From contig CAJNYU010001285.1 of assembly GCA_905331475.1 (NCBI GenBank), positions 1 to 64,000 of the forward strand: 64,000 nt of DNA, read 5' to 3'. This DNA comes from Rotaria socialis (lineage: Eukaryota > Rotifera > Eurotatoria > Philodinida > Philodinidae). The translations under genes and the position numbers were made by a program. This document shows positions 1 to 15,923 of the stretch, one piece after another; the first letter of the stretch is position 1; the number at the start of each line of letters is the position of its first letter. The notes under the pieces are model-generated. The model saw nothing but the letters and a program-made list of their open reading frames with translations. It had not been told where the DNA came from and searched no databases.

Positions 1-97
1 TAACTTTGTATTTAATCAAATGATCCTTTTATGGTCAAATTTTTGTGTTGATCACGAATCTGAAATCATATTTTTGATTCGAGTAATCATATAAAAT

Positions 98-159
98 ATC
101 TTGAGGGTGTGTGGATGTGACTGTATTCTTAATACACTCACACCCACACCCCTCAAGAT
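98..159. repeat. Near-perfect hairpin, GT-rich arm
   Basis: Two arms of about 29 bases, starting ATCTTGAGGGTGTGTGG and ending in its near-complement CCACACCCCTCAAGAT, are separated by a loop of only a few bases around 127-130. There are only a few mismatches. It could be one end of a foldback element or a structured RNA. No flanking duplication is obvious, and no coding sense was seen in it. Confidence 0.6.
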
Positions 160-234
160 TCATCACCCAATTTCAACAATGTTTCCTAGAATTTAAAAAA
201 AAACAGATCAACTTAGCATTTAAAAGGTAAAAAC

Positions 235-1730
235 TACATATCTTGACATGCAGCTGGTCCTGAACGATCTTTTCTTGGATCATCATAACCCGGGGTACTC
301 ATTGGAACAAACTAAAATATATTTCTAATCAGTTATTCGCTTGAGTTAAGGAATGAATATGTGAAATAAATTTATTTATGCGATAAAATTACTGAAAATA
401 TATAAATATTTGACATAGAGTTCTTCTAAACAAGAATAAAACATAGTTGATTGTATAACATACGAAATCAATCCTCTAATTTTTGTTTTTTTCTGTTTGC
501 ACCATGCAATTCATATAATTTGGTTCTAAGGATTTGAAACCGGATAGAAGTTCAATAATACCTCATTTTATCTGCATATGAAAATCATGATAGAATTGAA
601 TTTATTTGAGAGGAAAAAGAAATCACCTGTTCAAATTTTCAATTCCTATTGGAGCTTTTTTTTTACAGAGTCATTATCTACAATCGATGTTTTATCCCTA
701 ATAATATCACTCAAATAAAAATCAACAATAGACGGTGGTGGTCGAGCCGCTTTATTTTTATCTGTACCAATTCATATTTGATTTTTAGCTTGTCGAGATT
801 TGGAGAGCTCAAATGAATTGTTTACTTCTTTGACAAGCCATTTCTGTTCATTATTTGCTGTTGAATGTAATGAAGTAATGTAGACAAAAGAATATCATGT
901 TGTTGTAATTATAAGTTCACCATTCGAACGCATATGATATTATAATTCAGCATCGGTTTGTTGAGAAAAAAACGGATCTGATAACGATTGATTACAACCC
1001 GTTAAAAGGTTTGTTCAACAATTTGTGTCAATTCAGATAGTTTCATGTTTTAATTTATCAACTATTTCAAGATTATCTTTAGCAAAAATATGATGTCTTA
1101 ATTCCTGCATAAAGGTTTTTACTTTTAATAATACATTTTATTCATGAAATTAATAATTCAATCATAATCATAATATTTTCAGTTAACATTGGCCGTTCTG
1201 GTTTAATCTGTCGATAACAGTAAGAATATCTTCAAAACCGTATCCTGTTTCTCAACGCATGGAATGATGAATAGCAAGTTCAGCAATTAACTAAACACTT
1301 AAAGGAAAAACTGTAGAATATTGTTCTTTACTTCGTTGAGAGTTTCTACAAGACCTTGAATTGTATATGGTTTAGCTCTACTTGTGTTTGTACTTTGAAC
1401 AGTAATGCGAGCCATTGTATATGCTCGTTTAATTGTCGATGAATCGGGCGGATGTAGATGATGATGAAGAAGAGAAAGTGATGGTGATTGTCGTGTATTG
1501 GTTGGTGTTGTTTGCCAATTTCGAACAGATCCTAATGGATTCTGTTGTTAAAGACTATGATCAAAAAAAGAGGATAGTGTAGATGAACTATTAATTGATA
1601 TACCAACTCTGTTTCCTAAGGAACCTTTCTTATAAGCAAATACTGAGACTTTTCATTCGCGTTCGTTCTGAACCATGTGTCTGATCTAAATAATACATCG
1701 TCTCATTCATCTTCGCCATATTTTGTTATA
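235..1730 (-). pseudogene. Decayed multi-exon gene, unidentified
   Basis: The minus strand gives protein-like stretches that are not joined by a readable frame. They include about 20 residues at 241-300 (ending near GYDDPRKDRSGPAACQ), a stretch at 700-890 with stop codons (containing NEQKWLVKEVNNSFEL and ARPPPSIVDFYL), one at 1190-1245 (GYGFEDILTVIDRLNQNG) and a longer one at 1345-1555 (RAYTMARITVQSTNTSR). In-frame stops and frame changes inside and between them, with no clean splice sites, argue for a dead gene rather than an intron-rich live one. I do not recognise the family. It could also be the badly diverged end of a gene that starts beyond the window. Confidence 0.4.
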
Positions 1731-2344
1731 CACCTAGCTGCTCATGATGCACTGCATTGATATTGAATGGCATCTGCTAAAATGACGTGTATATATTTGA
1801 AAATATTTATTTTAGGATATCACAGAGATGAATGGGATCACGGGGTGATGGTCGGGGAGACTTGAAGGAAAATATCAAAACACAAGTAAAATTGGAATCA
1901 ACTTAGGCTACTGCGGGTGCGCGTTTGGGTGGTCACCTTGCATCAATACCCACACCACAACCTGAATAAAGATAAAATTAATATAGCTTATATCAAAAGT
2001 AAACATGTTTTAAGCTGGGTCACTTACGATACAATTCAAAAAAATTAAAATGATCTATATCTTGTTATGAAAGAATAACAGTGCCAGAGAAGCGCATTAA
2101 AAGAAATACTTGATCAAAATCTAGAGTAAACTAAATTTTTGTGTCCGACAATTGTCAATCAAAATATTCTATTACTTCATATCTAAAGTACATATTTTGT
2201 TCACCCTATAGAAACAAATCTTTTTTTAAACATATGATTGGAGAATTAATATTTTTTCACACTAGTTCTATTCGAGTTTCGACCCGATAATTAATTCGGC
2301 ATCATCATTTAAATATATTTTATTCAAGATTCTATCTTCTTTTC

Positions 2345-3700
2345 TTGCCTTTTTTCTATGTCTATAATAGTCTCAACATTCATTATTTCTCTTATGAATT
2401 TTCTATTTTTATTGTTGCGTCTCATCAAATGTCAAGTTCTGAACTACATTTAAAAAAAGTTTTATTACAGAGTCTGTATCCTAGGGAAGAACCTTTGGAG
2501 TTTCGTACATGTTTACGGGACCTAGAAAATATTAGAGGTGTGGATCTGGGTGTAAGTGCGTGTATTTCCTTCATAAAGTTCTATTAAAAAAATAAAATTG
2601 CATATAAGACTTTGTTTTCTGCACAATACGAATTCAGGTGGTACGAAGAGATCTGTGTTAGAAATAAATTATGTTGTTATTACAAAGATCAATAATATTG
2701 TTTACTGTTGAAATTTGTTTGTTAAATAAACCATACAAGAAAAAGAATGTGTTATTCCTTTAGTTATTGCCTGTATTTAATTTCGAGAAAATAGATCATC
2801 GACTCCATTAAAGATACTATGCATGAGACACATGCATTTATCAAGATCTGTGTATAATTGAATTTGTTTCGTCGGTTATTTATTCGTGTCTGATCAAAGA
2901 GAAAGCAAATTTGCACTATCTTCAACGGCATTGAATATTATATATAAAAAAATAACCAAAACAAATACAAGAAATTCTGAATTCTTATGCTAGCAAATCT
3001 TTACAACACACTATTGCTTAATTTTTTTGTATACGCTTTGTTAGAAGTTACCTTATAAAGATGAGAGATTACTTCAACGATAGAATATATACGTTCAATC
3101 AATCTGATTCATGTCTTTTAGTTCAAGAAACCTAGTTATCGACAATATCTATTCTATACTTTACCGTGGATTTTTGACGAATTATTTCAATTTTGTATTC
3201 CAGACAAATACATCAGTAAATTACGGGTGTTTACGTCAGCTTCTCTCGTTAGTACAGTTGGTCTTTCACGTCTTATTAAACTCAACATAGTTGATAATAT
3301 TGCACCATCGACGACTTCTTTATCTCGCTTAATGTCTTCAAACCAAATAGTTGAACTACACTTATCACGGTGTGATGGGTAAATACCTGTAAATTTACCG
3401 ATTCTTGATCACCTTATTCTTACAAACAGCCTTGATTCTTTGAGTAGTTGCTCTTTTCTAAGTAATATTCGATCTATTCAAATTACTCTTAATTATGAAC
3501 GTTTTCATTCTGCAAGAGCTGATTGGACTAATTTACGGGTTGTCTCAACTTTACCGTTCTTGAATTCTTTACGTTTACTTTTATACGGTATGCATATTCC
3601 ACCAAATGATACAAGTTGCCAAATCATCGCAGAGACAGCATCAATGGTCGCTGATTTTTGCCTTTGTTTTTGACGTTCATATTATCAAAGTATTTATAAC
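2345..3700 (+). pseudogene. Decayed F-box/LRR-like gene of bdelloid type
   Basis: Protein-like pieces in several frames read in the order of the large bdelloid F-box/leucine-rich-repeat family. First comes a leucine-rich start (2430-2560, with SSSELHLKKVLLQSLYP). At 3120-3380 comes a stretch containing VSTVGLSRLIKLNIVDN. At 3380-3673 comes a C-terminal stretch with LPFLNSLRLLLYGM and CQIIAETASMVADFCLCF. A stop interrupts the frame at about 3380, and the first piece is separated from the second by about 500 bases without coding sense. The family assignment rests on the spacing of LPxLxSL leucines and is inference. The gene appears inactivated; a frame-restoring intron cannot be excluded. Confidence 0.45.
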
Positions 3701-5397
3701 GTTGACTCGGTACATACAAACCAGTTTTTATTCATTAAACAACTGCAAAATAACATTCTTGCCTTACCACTGAATAAAAAGCTTCGCATTATTGCTTGGT
3801 TTTAATTAATAAAGAAAAACGAAATTCGTTAGATTAGTAATGATCATTAGAGGAATCACTGTGACACCATTTTAAGTTTTTTCATATCAATCAGCCAGTT
3901 AAATAGTAGAAAAATGAATGCAAAAGGTTTTGCGTGGAATAGCAAAATTATACTACAAAGAGTATCATGTATAAATGCATACAAACGACATAATTATAAA
4001 GTAATTATCGGTGTATCATTGTTGTTATGCTAATTACCACCTGACCTCGGATTCGTCCTATATTTCCTATAAAAAATGCTTTTGTTTTGGTATAATTTTC
4101 AAGCTTTTTAAACAAGTCAATTCGATAATTATTGATTCTTTTACATTCTTTGAATTTTTCACAGGGACTATATTTAAAATACAATTCCTTTTCACACTAT
4201 CAAACGGACTAAATGAAAGTAACTGACTATTTTAAGTAAAATACTCTTTATAAGTGCTTGTGTTTTTGACACACTTTGCTCTTGGTGGTCTCGGAAACTG
4301 AGAGTTATCAAGTTCGTTCAAACATCATTTGATGCAACTATTTCTCCAAATGAAACATTTCTAAAGCTAGTTTTGTAGTGCTTTGACCGGACTTTAAAAT
4401 GCTAAAAACGTGACCTTGTTAGTAACGCTGAAGTACAGTTTTTTCGCCACCAATTTTGAAGCAATTAACATCATCATAATTATTTGATTTTGATTAGTGT
4501 TAATTCTTTTCTTTGTGACTAATCTTTATACATAAAACGAAATCGACACATCTGTATGGAAGCGCATAAGTGGCACAGTGAAGTAGAAAGTGTGTAAGAC
4601 TCTGCATTGTCCTTAGCTACGAAAGTCAAAAATGAAATAGGCCATTTGTAGAGACTGAAATTCTGCATTTAGTGATCTGTCATTGATACTTTTTGAAAAC
4701 TTTGAAACGCGGTTTCGATGATATATATATATATGAGATAAAATCATACTAATAAAGATGCACTATTACTTATTCTATATTGTTGAAGAAGTTTCTCAGC
4801 ATTTGTCGACAAGGTATTAAAGTACGTAGGATGACTGTAGTGATTCTTCAAGATTCTCTTTGATTAAATCAACAAACACACCATTAACAGTTGATACTTT
4901 AGAATTATTTTTGCTATTTTTTTTGAAGACATCTAATATTCTTGAAGTTGTGATTCATTAGAGATGCTTTCTTTTCAACCCGCACCTTGTTAAGGTCATG
5001 TCACGTGATTGGTGTGATGATGTTATTTCAGAGCATATGCATAATAATTTTGGGACCCATATTCTATACCATTAAAACTCATATGCATAATTATAATGTT
5101 AAAACTATTCATCTAACTACCCATGATTTGTGACAGGATCACTGAATTTGATAGATTCTATACAAGATTATGTATCGAATCTCAATTGTTTTCGAAAAGC
5201 AAAGTACTTCAATTAATTGTTGGCAAAGAAGCACATGTTCGTGTACAAAGAGAATAGAGAAAAAAAAGTTATTGCATCAGTTTCAAGCAATAACAGAAAA
5301 AAGAAACGATTTATAAAGTAAAATTCAAACTATACATATTTGCAAAACCTTCATAATAAATTTCAACACGTCTTGATACTATTTCTTTAATTTTAAT
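3701..5397. other. Intergenic, no gene seen
   Basis: This AT-rich stretch holds only short open frames without family resemblance (for example 4011-4226) and a short TA run near 4720. I see no RNA gene or repeat structure here. Confidence 0.5.
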
Positions 5398-5718
5398 ATG
5401 AATTTACATATTTGCTTTTCAACACTATTATTATTGTTATTACTAATTGAAACAATAGTATCTCGTCCAGTGATGCAAAGAATTCGGATTAACAATCATC
5501 TATGGGAAGTGCCGAATGAATCTGGATGGGAAGAAGTATTGAAAGAAGCGACAGAAATTCAACAACTTCTACATGACTGTCCAACAGCAGCTGAATGTCG
5601 TCGACTAGTTAAAGATTTACGTACTATCTTTCAGTATTATCCTGTTTCAAGAAAATATTTCGAATCCAATGAGAAAAATGCTGATGATATACTAGCATCG
5701 ATATTTAAATGGGGTTAA
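5398..5718 (+). CDS. Small secreted orphan protein (106 aa)
   Basis: This is a single-exon frame of 106 residues with a clear signal peptide. A short N-terminus is followed by a run of leucines (residues about 8-17), and a likely cleavage site lies near residues 20-23 (IETIVSRP). The mature part is about 80 residues, charged and probably helical, with two cysteines close together (CPTAAEC) that could pair. No transmembrane segment follows, so export is likely. The ATG at 5398 is preferred because the signal peptide starts directly after it and the upstream sequence is AT-rich with stops. I recognise no family; the length would suit a secreted effector, hormone-like or structural peptide, but that is speculation. 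A TA repeat begins immediately after the stop. Confidence 0.6.
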   Translation: MNLHICFSTLLLLLLLIETIVSRPVMQRIRINNHLWEVPNESGWEEVLKEATEIQQLLHDCPTAAECRRLVKDLRTIFQYYPVSRKYFESNEKNADDILASIFKWG

Positions 5719-5746
5719 TTATATATTTATATATATATATATATAG
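5719..5746. repeat. TA microsatellite
   Basis: A run of TA dinucleotides with small interruptions lies directly behind the stop codon of the small secreted gene, probably in its 3' untranslated region. Confidence 0.8.
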
Positions 5747-5785
5747 GATAATATTTATTTACAGATTAAATTTTTCATGAAACTA

Positions 5786-6043
5786 CTATCGTTTTTGAGA
5801 TTTTGATTTTCGTGATGCATTTATTTTAATTTTTCTTGGCGTCGATTTTTTATTGTTGGATTGTTTGTTAACTTTCTTGTTATCAGATGTTGATACGCTC
5901 ATATTCCACGAGTATGGTGGTTGTGTATAGCGTTTGTCAATAAAACCATCTTTAAAATCAGATCCGTATTTTTTTCCAACGAGAATTTTTTGTTTCAAAC
6001 ATGCGTCACAAGATTTGATTAGATTTGATTTCTTTGATGGCAT
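5786..6043 (-). CDS. Small basic orphan protein (85 aa)
   Basis: The open frame extends upstream to 6142, but the first ATG that gives a compact protein is at 6041-6043 (MPSKKSNLIKSCDACLKQK). This yields 85 residues. The N-terminal half has a Cys-x-x-Cys pair (residues about 12-15) and an aromatic segment ending PPYSWNMS. The C-terminal half is almost all Lys, Arg, Ser and Asn, like a nuclear localisation or nucleic-acid-binding tail. No signal peptide or membrane segment is present. The gene is convergent with the secreted gene, with 67 bases between their stops. I do not recognise a family. One CxxC is not enough for a zinc finger on its own. It may be a spurious frame. Confidence 0.4.
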   Translation of the reverse strand: MPSKKSNLIKSCDACLKQKILVGKKYGSDFKDGFIDKRYTQPPYSWNMSVSTSDNKKVNKQSNNKKSTPRKIKINASRKSKSQKR

Positions 6044-6812
6044 GGTAATAATAAAAAAAAACGAAATTACTAGTTGAATTTCGAAATAAAAGAAAATACT
6101 TCGTGTTCTGTTTTTCCCGCAAAGTCTAATCTCAATGAACAATTGTAAGAAAATAATGTTTTCAATTGTAATTTTGCCCCCAACTTTGTTTTGGTTACAG
6201 ACAACTTTTGACGCTACGCTTTTTTCTTCTCTTCCAATTCTGAATTAAGTTTAATCCTGTGCGGATTATTCATAAATAACTGTACAATTTTTTTTCTAAA
6301 GTACTGTGTCACTTCGCGCCCGCTAATATTCAATTTAATTTTGTGACGTAGTTGAATAAAATATAGGATAAATCAATGCCATAGGACTCCTACCCATTGA
6401 CTTTTATTTTTACCTGAAAAATAATAAGAAATTAAAATGTTTCGTTCGTGGTATAGAAAACGAAATTATTATATTACTGAAATTAGCTGAATGGCATGAT
6501 TATGAGTGGTATTGGATTCTAGTTCAAACGTAATTAATAAGATAATTTCATGTGGTTAGAATGATTGCATTTTAGTTTCTTTGAAAGTGCAAATAGTAAA
6601 GATAATAAATGATGTTCAACTAGGAATATGATGAAAAATTTGAGTAAAGAAAAATTTATTTTTCGATTTTCAATCTTAATATTGACAAAAGAACAACCAC
6701 CGTGACGGGAAAAATTGCAATCTTACGTATAATTTTAAAAGTTCTTTCATTTTTGAAAACAGAAAACGTCATGCAATAGTTTCTTAAATAAAAACTATCG
6801 AAAAAGAATTAT
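6044..6812. other. Intergenic, no gene seen
   Basis: AT-rich spacer between the small basic protein gene and the CAP gene. No open frame of interest and no RNA gene were seen. Confidence 0.5.
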
Positions 6813-7823
6813 TTAATTAGCTCCAGCTGGTAAGTGAACATTTTCTGCATATTGATTTGGAATGTTACCAGGTGGATCAAATATAGCAACACCATACGAC
6901 CAATTTCCATCTTCTGATCGAGCTCGTCCAACGCCAACTTCTTTCGTTGAACGCCAAACTAGTTGCGTAAAATTCTCCGTATCTTTACGTCCATCATAGC
7001 CAAACATATATCGTTTTCCTTCTTTCAACCATTTACGAACCATCTTATCACCTACGAAACAAAAATAAAAATTGAAATAATTTTCTCTGAAAAACCAAAT
7101 CTCAAGTTAAACCTGTTAATGGAGCTTGAAATGATGCAAAATAGTTTTCTCCAAGTATTTGTCGTCCGAGACTGCGCCATTCTTGTGGACTGTGTTCTAA
7201 TTTGCCAGTACGAGCCATTTGGTCTGCCCAGCGTTGAGCTATTTCAGATAGTTGATCACTGAGTTGTACTGGTTGAGCTTCATACGGACGACGAGCAGCG
7301 TTTATTGCTTGAACAGTTGCCAGAGCAAATGCTTCATTGTCTTCGGATAAGCCAATAGAAGAGGCTAAATGAAACAAAATATTAAACACTGATCCCATAA
7401 GAAAGGCAAAAATACTTGATAGAGTTGAGTTAGTGCGTGGATTGACCGTTGCGATAAGACCTTTTCCAGTTGCGGAATTTTCACGTGTAACTTCAAAGGC
7501 ATTAATATCAGTAGGACTAACAGTTCGCGATGTATTATGCGTAGCACTTGGTAGTCGTTCATAAGGAGATTTCTTCTTGCCACGAAATTTTTTCATGAAG
7601 AATGCAGCAACGCCTTAAATAATGCAAAACACTTCTTTGTTTTCTCTCCTTCAGTAACCTTCTACTCTACTTACCAATTCCAATACCAGTTAATAATAAT
7701 CCTGACAGAGAATTTGTTAGCCTATTAGATAACGTAATGAAAAGAATTTCATTAATCTTCTTCTTACCACAGATACCAGTAAGACTGTAAACATAATTGG
7801 AATTGAGTAGATGTGAGCCCCAT
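6813..7823 (-). CDS. Membrane-anchored CAP/SCP-domain protein (GAPR-1-like)
   Basis: Four exons (7823-7768, 7721-7675, 7613-7113, 7051-6813) join in frame across three short introns (46, 61 and 61 bases) to give 280 residues. The ATG at 7821-7823 is chosen because it keeps the frame through exon 2. A hydrophobic segment near residues 23-41 (SGLLLTGIGIGVAAFF) precedes a Lys/Arg-rich stretch, and a second hydrophobic segment lies near residues 90-110. The CAP domain fills the C-terminal half: NAARRPY, LEHSP with the family His, LGENY with the family Glu, then FTQLVWRSTKEVGVG and FDPPGN. It most resembles the GLIPR2/GAPR-1 subgroup. CAP proteins bind lipids or sterols; no enzymatic role is established. 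The second family His (normally in GHFTQ) is Asn here (ENFTQ), so the usual cavity is altered. Confidence 0.8.
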
Positions 7824-8124
7824 GTCGTTCACCTTTCAAAGCGTGTATTCTTTTGCGCAAATGTACACAGAGAAACAACGTATGTCTTCTTTTTAAATGG
7901 AAAGAAAATGTTTGTTTTAATAGAAGATTAAAAGTGCGAGAAGAAAAAAAAGTCTGGTGGCTATGTACAAAATAAGAAGTTTTAACATAAGCGTTTCATT
8001 TGATCTCATCATTAACAAAGAAAACGCATTATGTCAATGGTTTGAAATAACCATTAGACGGCTTTGTGATCAAATTCAAAGCGATAGAATTTATGTTGTT
8101 AATCGTTTGATCTATATAAAAGAT

Positions 8125-13879
<5,755 letters not shown>

Positions 13880-13887
13880 AATAGTCT

Positions 13888-14275
13888 AAAGATGAGAGCA
13901 TTCTAAAGAATTAAGAATGTCATTATAAAAATCATACCATAAGGTCAAGATGAGAGAAACGCTAAAAAAACCACAATTACCCAATTTTAATGAACTTTTG
14001 TTTACTGCAAACATTCTAAATTTCAAGTGTGACGTCAAAAGTTCTCATACAAAATAACGCTGACGAATAAACCTCATCTACATTTTTTTCTATACCGACT
14101 ATAAAATGATTAATAATCTTCTTTTCGGCGACGTCACTCACTTATCAATAATAAATACCATTTAATACTATACGAAAGGTCCAATAATAATTTCTATGAT
14201 AAGATATTATCCTCGACCTTTATTCCTTTCAAAAGACATTCATCATTTTCCTTTTCATTTCAACTAACAAACACA
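13888..14275. promoter_or_regulatory. Divergent promoter region with CRE sites
   Basis: The roughly 390 bases between the formin start (minus) and the membrane protein start at 14276 (plus) contain a full palindromic TGACGTCA at 14030-14037 and a second CRE-like GCGACGTCACTCA at 14128-14140. These are consensus sites for CREB/ATF bZIP factors. Two in a short AT-rich spacer is more than expected by chance, but function is inferred from sequence only. Confidence 0.45.
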
Positions 14276-15406
14276 ATGGCAAAATTTACCGATTTAATAA
14301 AAATAATCACATCGGTATTACTGATAATCTTAGTTCATCTATCGACGGGAATGAGTGCTGATGATCGATGTGATAACAATATATTTGTTTTGATTTCTTC
14401 TAAAACTGTTTTTATATTAAATTTCGATGTTCAAGGCGATTATTCACCGAGTATTATCTATCAAGCAAAATCCAATACAACTATTGAAAATGGATTTTTC
14501 AATAAACGAACCAATAAGATTATTTTATTGACTAATCAATTAAATCAAACTTACTCGATAATAATACTAAATGTTAATGATGATATTTATAAATCTTGGA
14601 TAGAAAAATCTACTAGAATTACATATTTCACGTATGCTTCTTTAGCTCAGGGTCAACGTTATCTCTATGTATTGAACAATCCAACGTTATTGTTACAAAT
14701 ATTTGCTTTACCATTCACATCAACATCATACAAAGAAAATTATTTAACAAATTTACCAAAAAATCAAACTCTATTAAACTATATTGTTGATGAAAAATTT
14801 TATTCGCTATGGATTTTATTTAAAAATATTCAATCTCAATTATACGTGTGTGATTTACGCACGTATGATTGTCATTTGTATATGAATATAAATAACTTAA
14901 ATGAACGTGCGCATTTATCTATCAATTGGAAATATCAACAATTTTATATTTATTCAAAAGAAAATTTACTCATCTTTGAATATAATCAAAATCAAACTGG
15001 CTATTCAATTAACTATTTAGATTTTCCCAAAGAAAATCAAGATAAATTTTTAACAGTCTGTGCAAAGACTAATAATATTGAATATCTATCAATTAATTAC
15101 GATAATAAACAACAAGCATGCTATCGTACATGCCAATATTTACCATCGGTATTCGATGATAAAAGTCGCATTCATACAGTAGAACGACTTTCAGCAATAT
15201 CCGATGTTCTCTATTGTTCAAAGAAACGTCGTATTAGTAAAATTGTCGTACTTATTCTAATTTTAGCAGATATTTTAGTTATATTAGCAGTTATTGCTTG
15301 GTTAGCATATAAATATTTTTATTATACAACATTAAATGAACAGAAACATGAAATGAGTGATGGAACGATTTCGACAAGTGAAAACACTTGCGTTACACAT
15401 TTTTGA
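14276..15406 (+). CDS. Orphan type I membrane protein (376 aa)
   Basis: This is a single-exon frame of 376 residues. Residues 1-26 form a signal peptide (core IITSVLLIILVHLSTG). An ectodomain of about 290 residues follows with several N-glycosylation sequons (NTT and several NQT) and short alternating hydrophobic segments that read like beta strands, possibly a propeller-like fold. Several cysteines cluster before the membrane. A transmembrane helix spans about residues 322-345 (VVLILILADILVILAVIAWL) and is preceded by KKRR. A cytoplasmic tail of about 31 residues rich in Ser and Thr ends the protein. I recognise no named family. Lack of introns is unusual beside its neighbours and could mean a lineage-specific or retro-copied gene. 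A cell-surface or adhesion role is speculation. Confidence 0.75.
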   Translation: MAKFTDLIKIITSVLLIILVHLSTGMSADDRCDNNIFVLISSKTVFILNFDVQGDYSPSIIYQAKSNTTIENGFFNKRTNKIILLTNQLNQTYSIIILNVNDDIYKSWIEKSTRITYFTYASLAQGQRYLYVLNNPTLLLQIFALPFTSTSYKENYLTNLPKNQTLLNYIVDEKFYSLWILFKNIQSQLYVCDLRTYDCHLYMNINNLNERAHLSINWKYQQFYIYSKENLLIFEYNQNQTGYSINYLDFPKENQDKFLTVCAKTNNIEYLSINYDNKQQACYRTCQYLPSVFDDKSRIHTVERLSAISDVLYCSKKRRISKIVVLILILADILVILAVIAWLAYKYFYYTTLNEQKHEMSDGTISTSENTCVTHF

Positions 15407-15923
15407 AATATTAAATCAAAACAGACAAACTGAATTTATTCCGAAATACTCGTTTTTTGTTTATTTGTAATTATTCAATTTCTGCGAACTTCAAATTTCT
15501 TACTCAATAAATCTATTTTAGGGCGCATCTGAAAACTAGGAAAAGCAAAAAACTACATACTTAAATAGAATACATAATCTAATCTCTGAGCATTTCTTCA
15601 CAACGCTAAATTTACACAAGCCTATTACTTACTTCACATATGTTAACATTACTATCATTGCCTTTAACGACATTGTAAATGTAGGTACGTGTGTAACAGC
15701 TTGTTAGATTTTTATTCCTACAAGGTTTTTTCTTTCTTTTGTCCGATGCTTTATTTCTTTTTTGGAAACGTTTTGCATAAATACACATACACATACAAGG
15801 GTTATAATAAAAAACACACACACACACACATACAGAGTCAACGAATGTAAGTCTACAACGTTAAAAAATATGAAAGAACTCGAACGGGTGAGATATGTTA
15901 TTAGACTTCATCATAATTCTGAG
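15407..15923. other. Intergenic spacer with CA repeat
   Basis: AT-rich spacer between the orphan membrane gene and the end of the receptor gene. A short CA dinucleotide run lies at about 15813-15831. No gene was seen. Confidence 0.5.
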
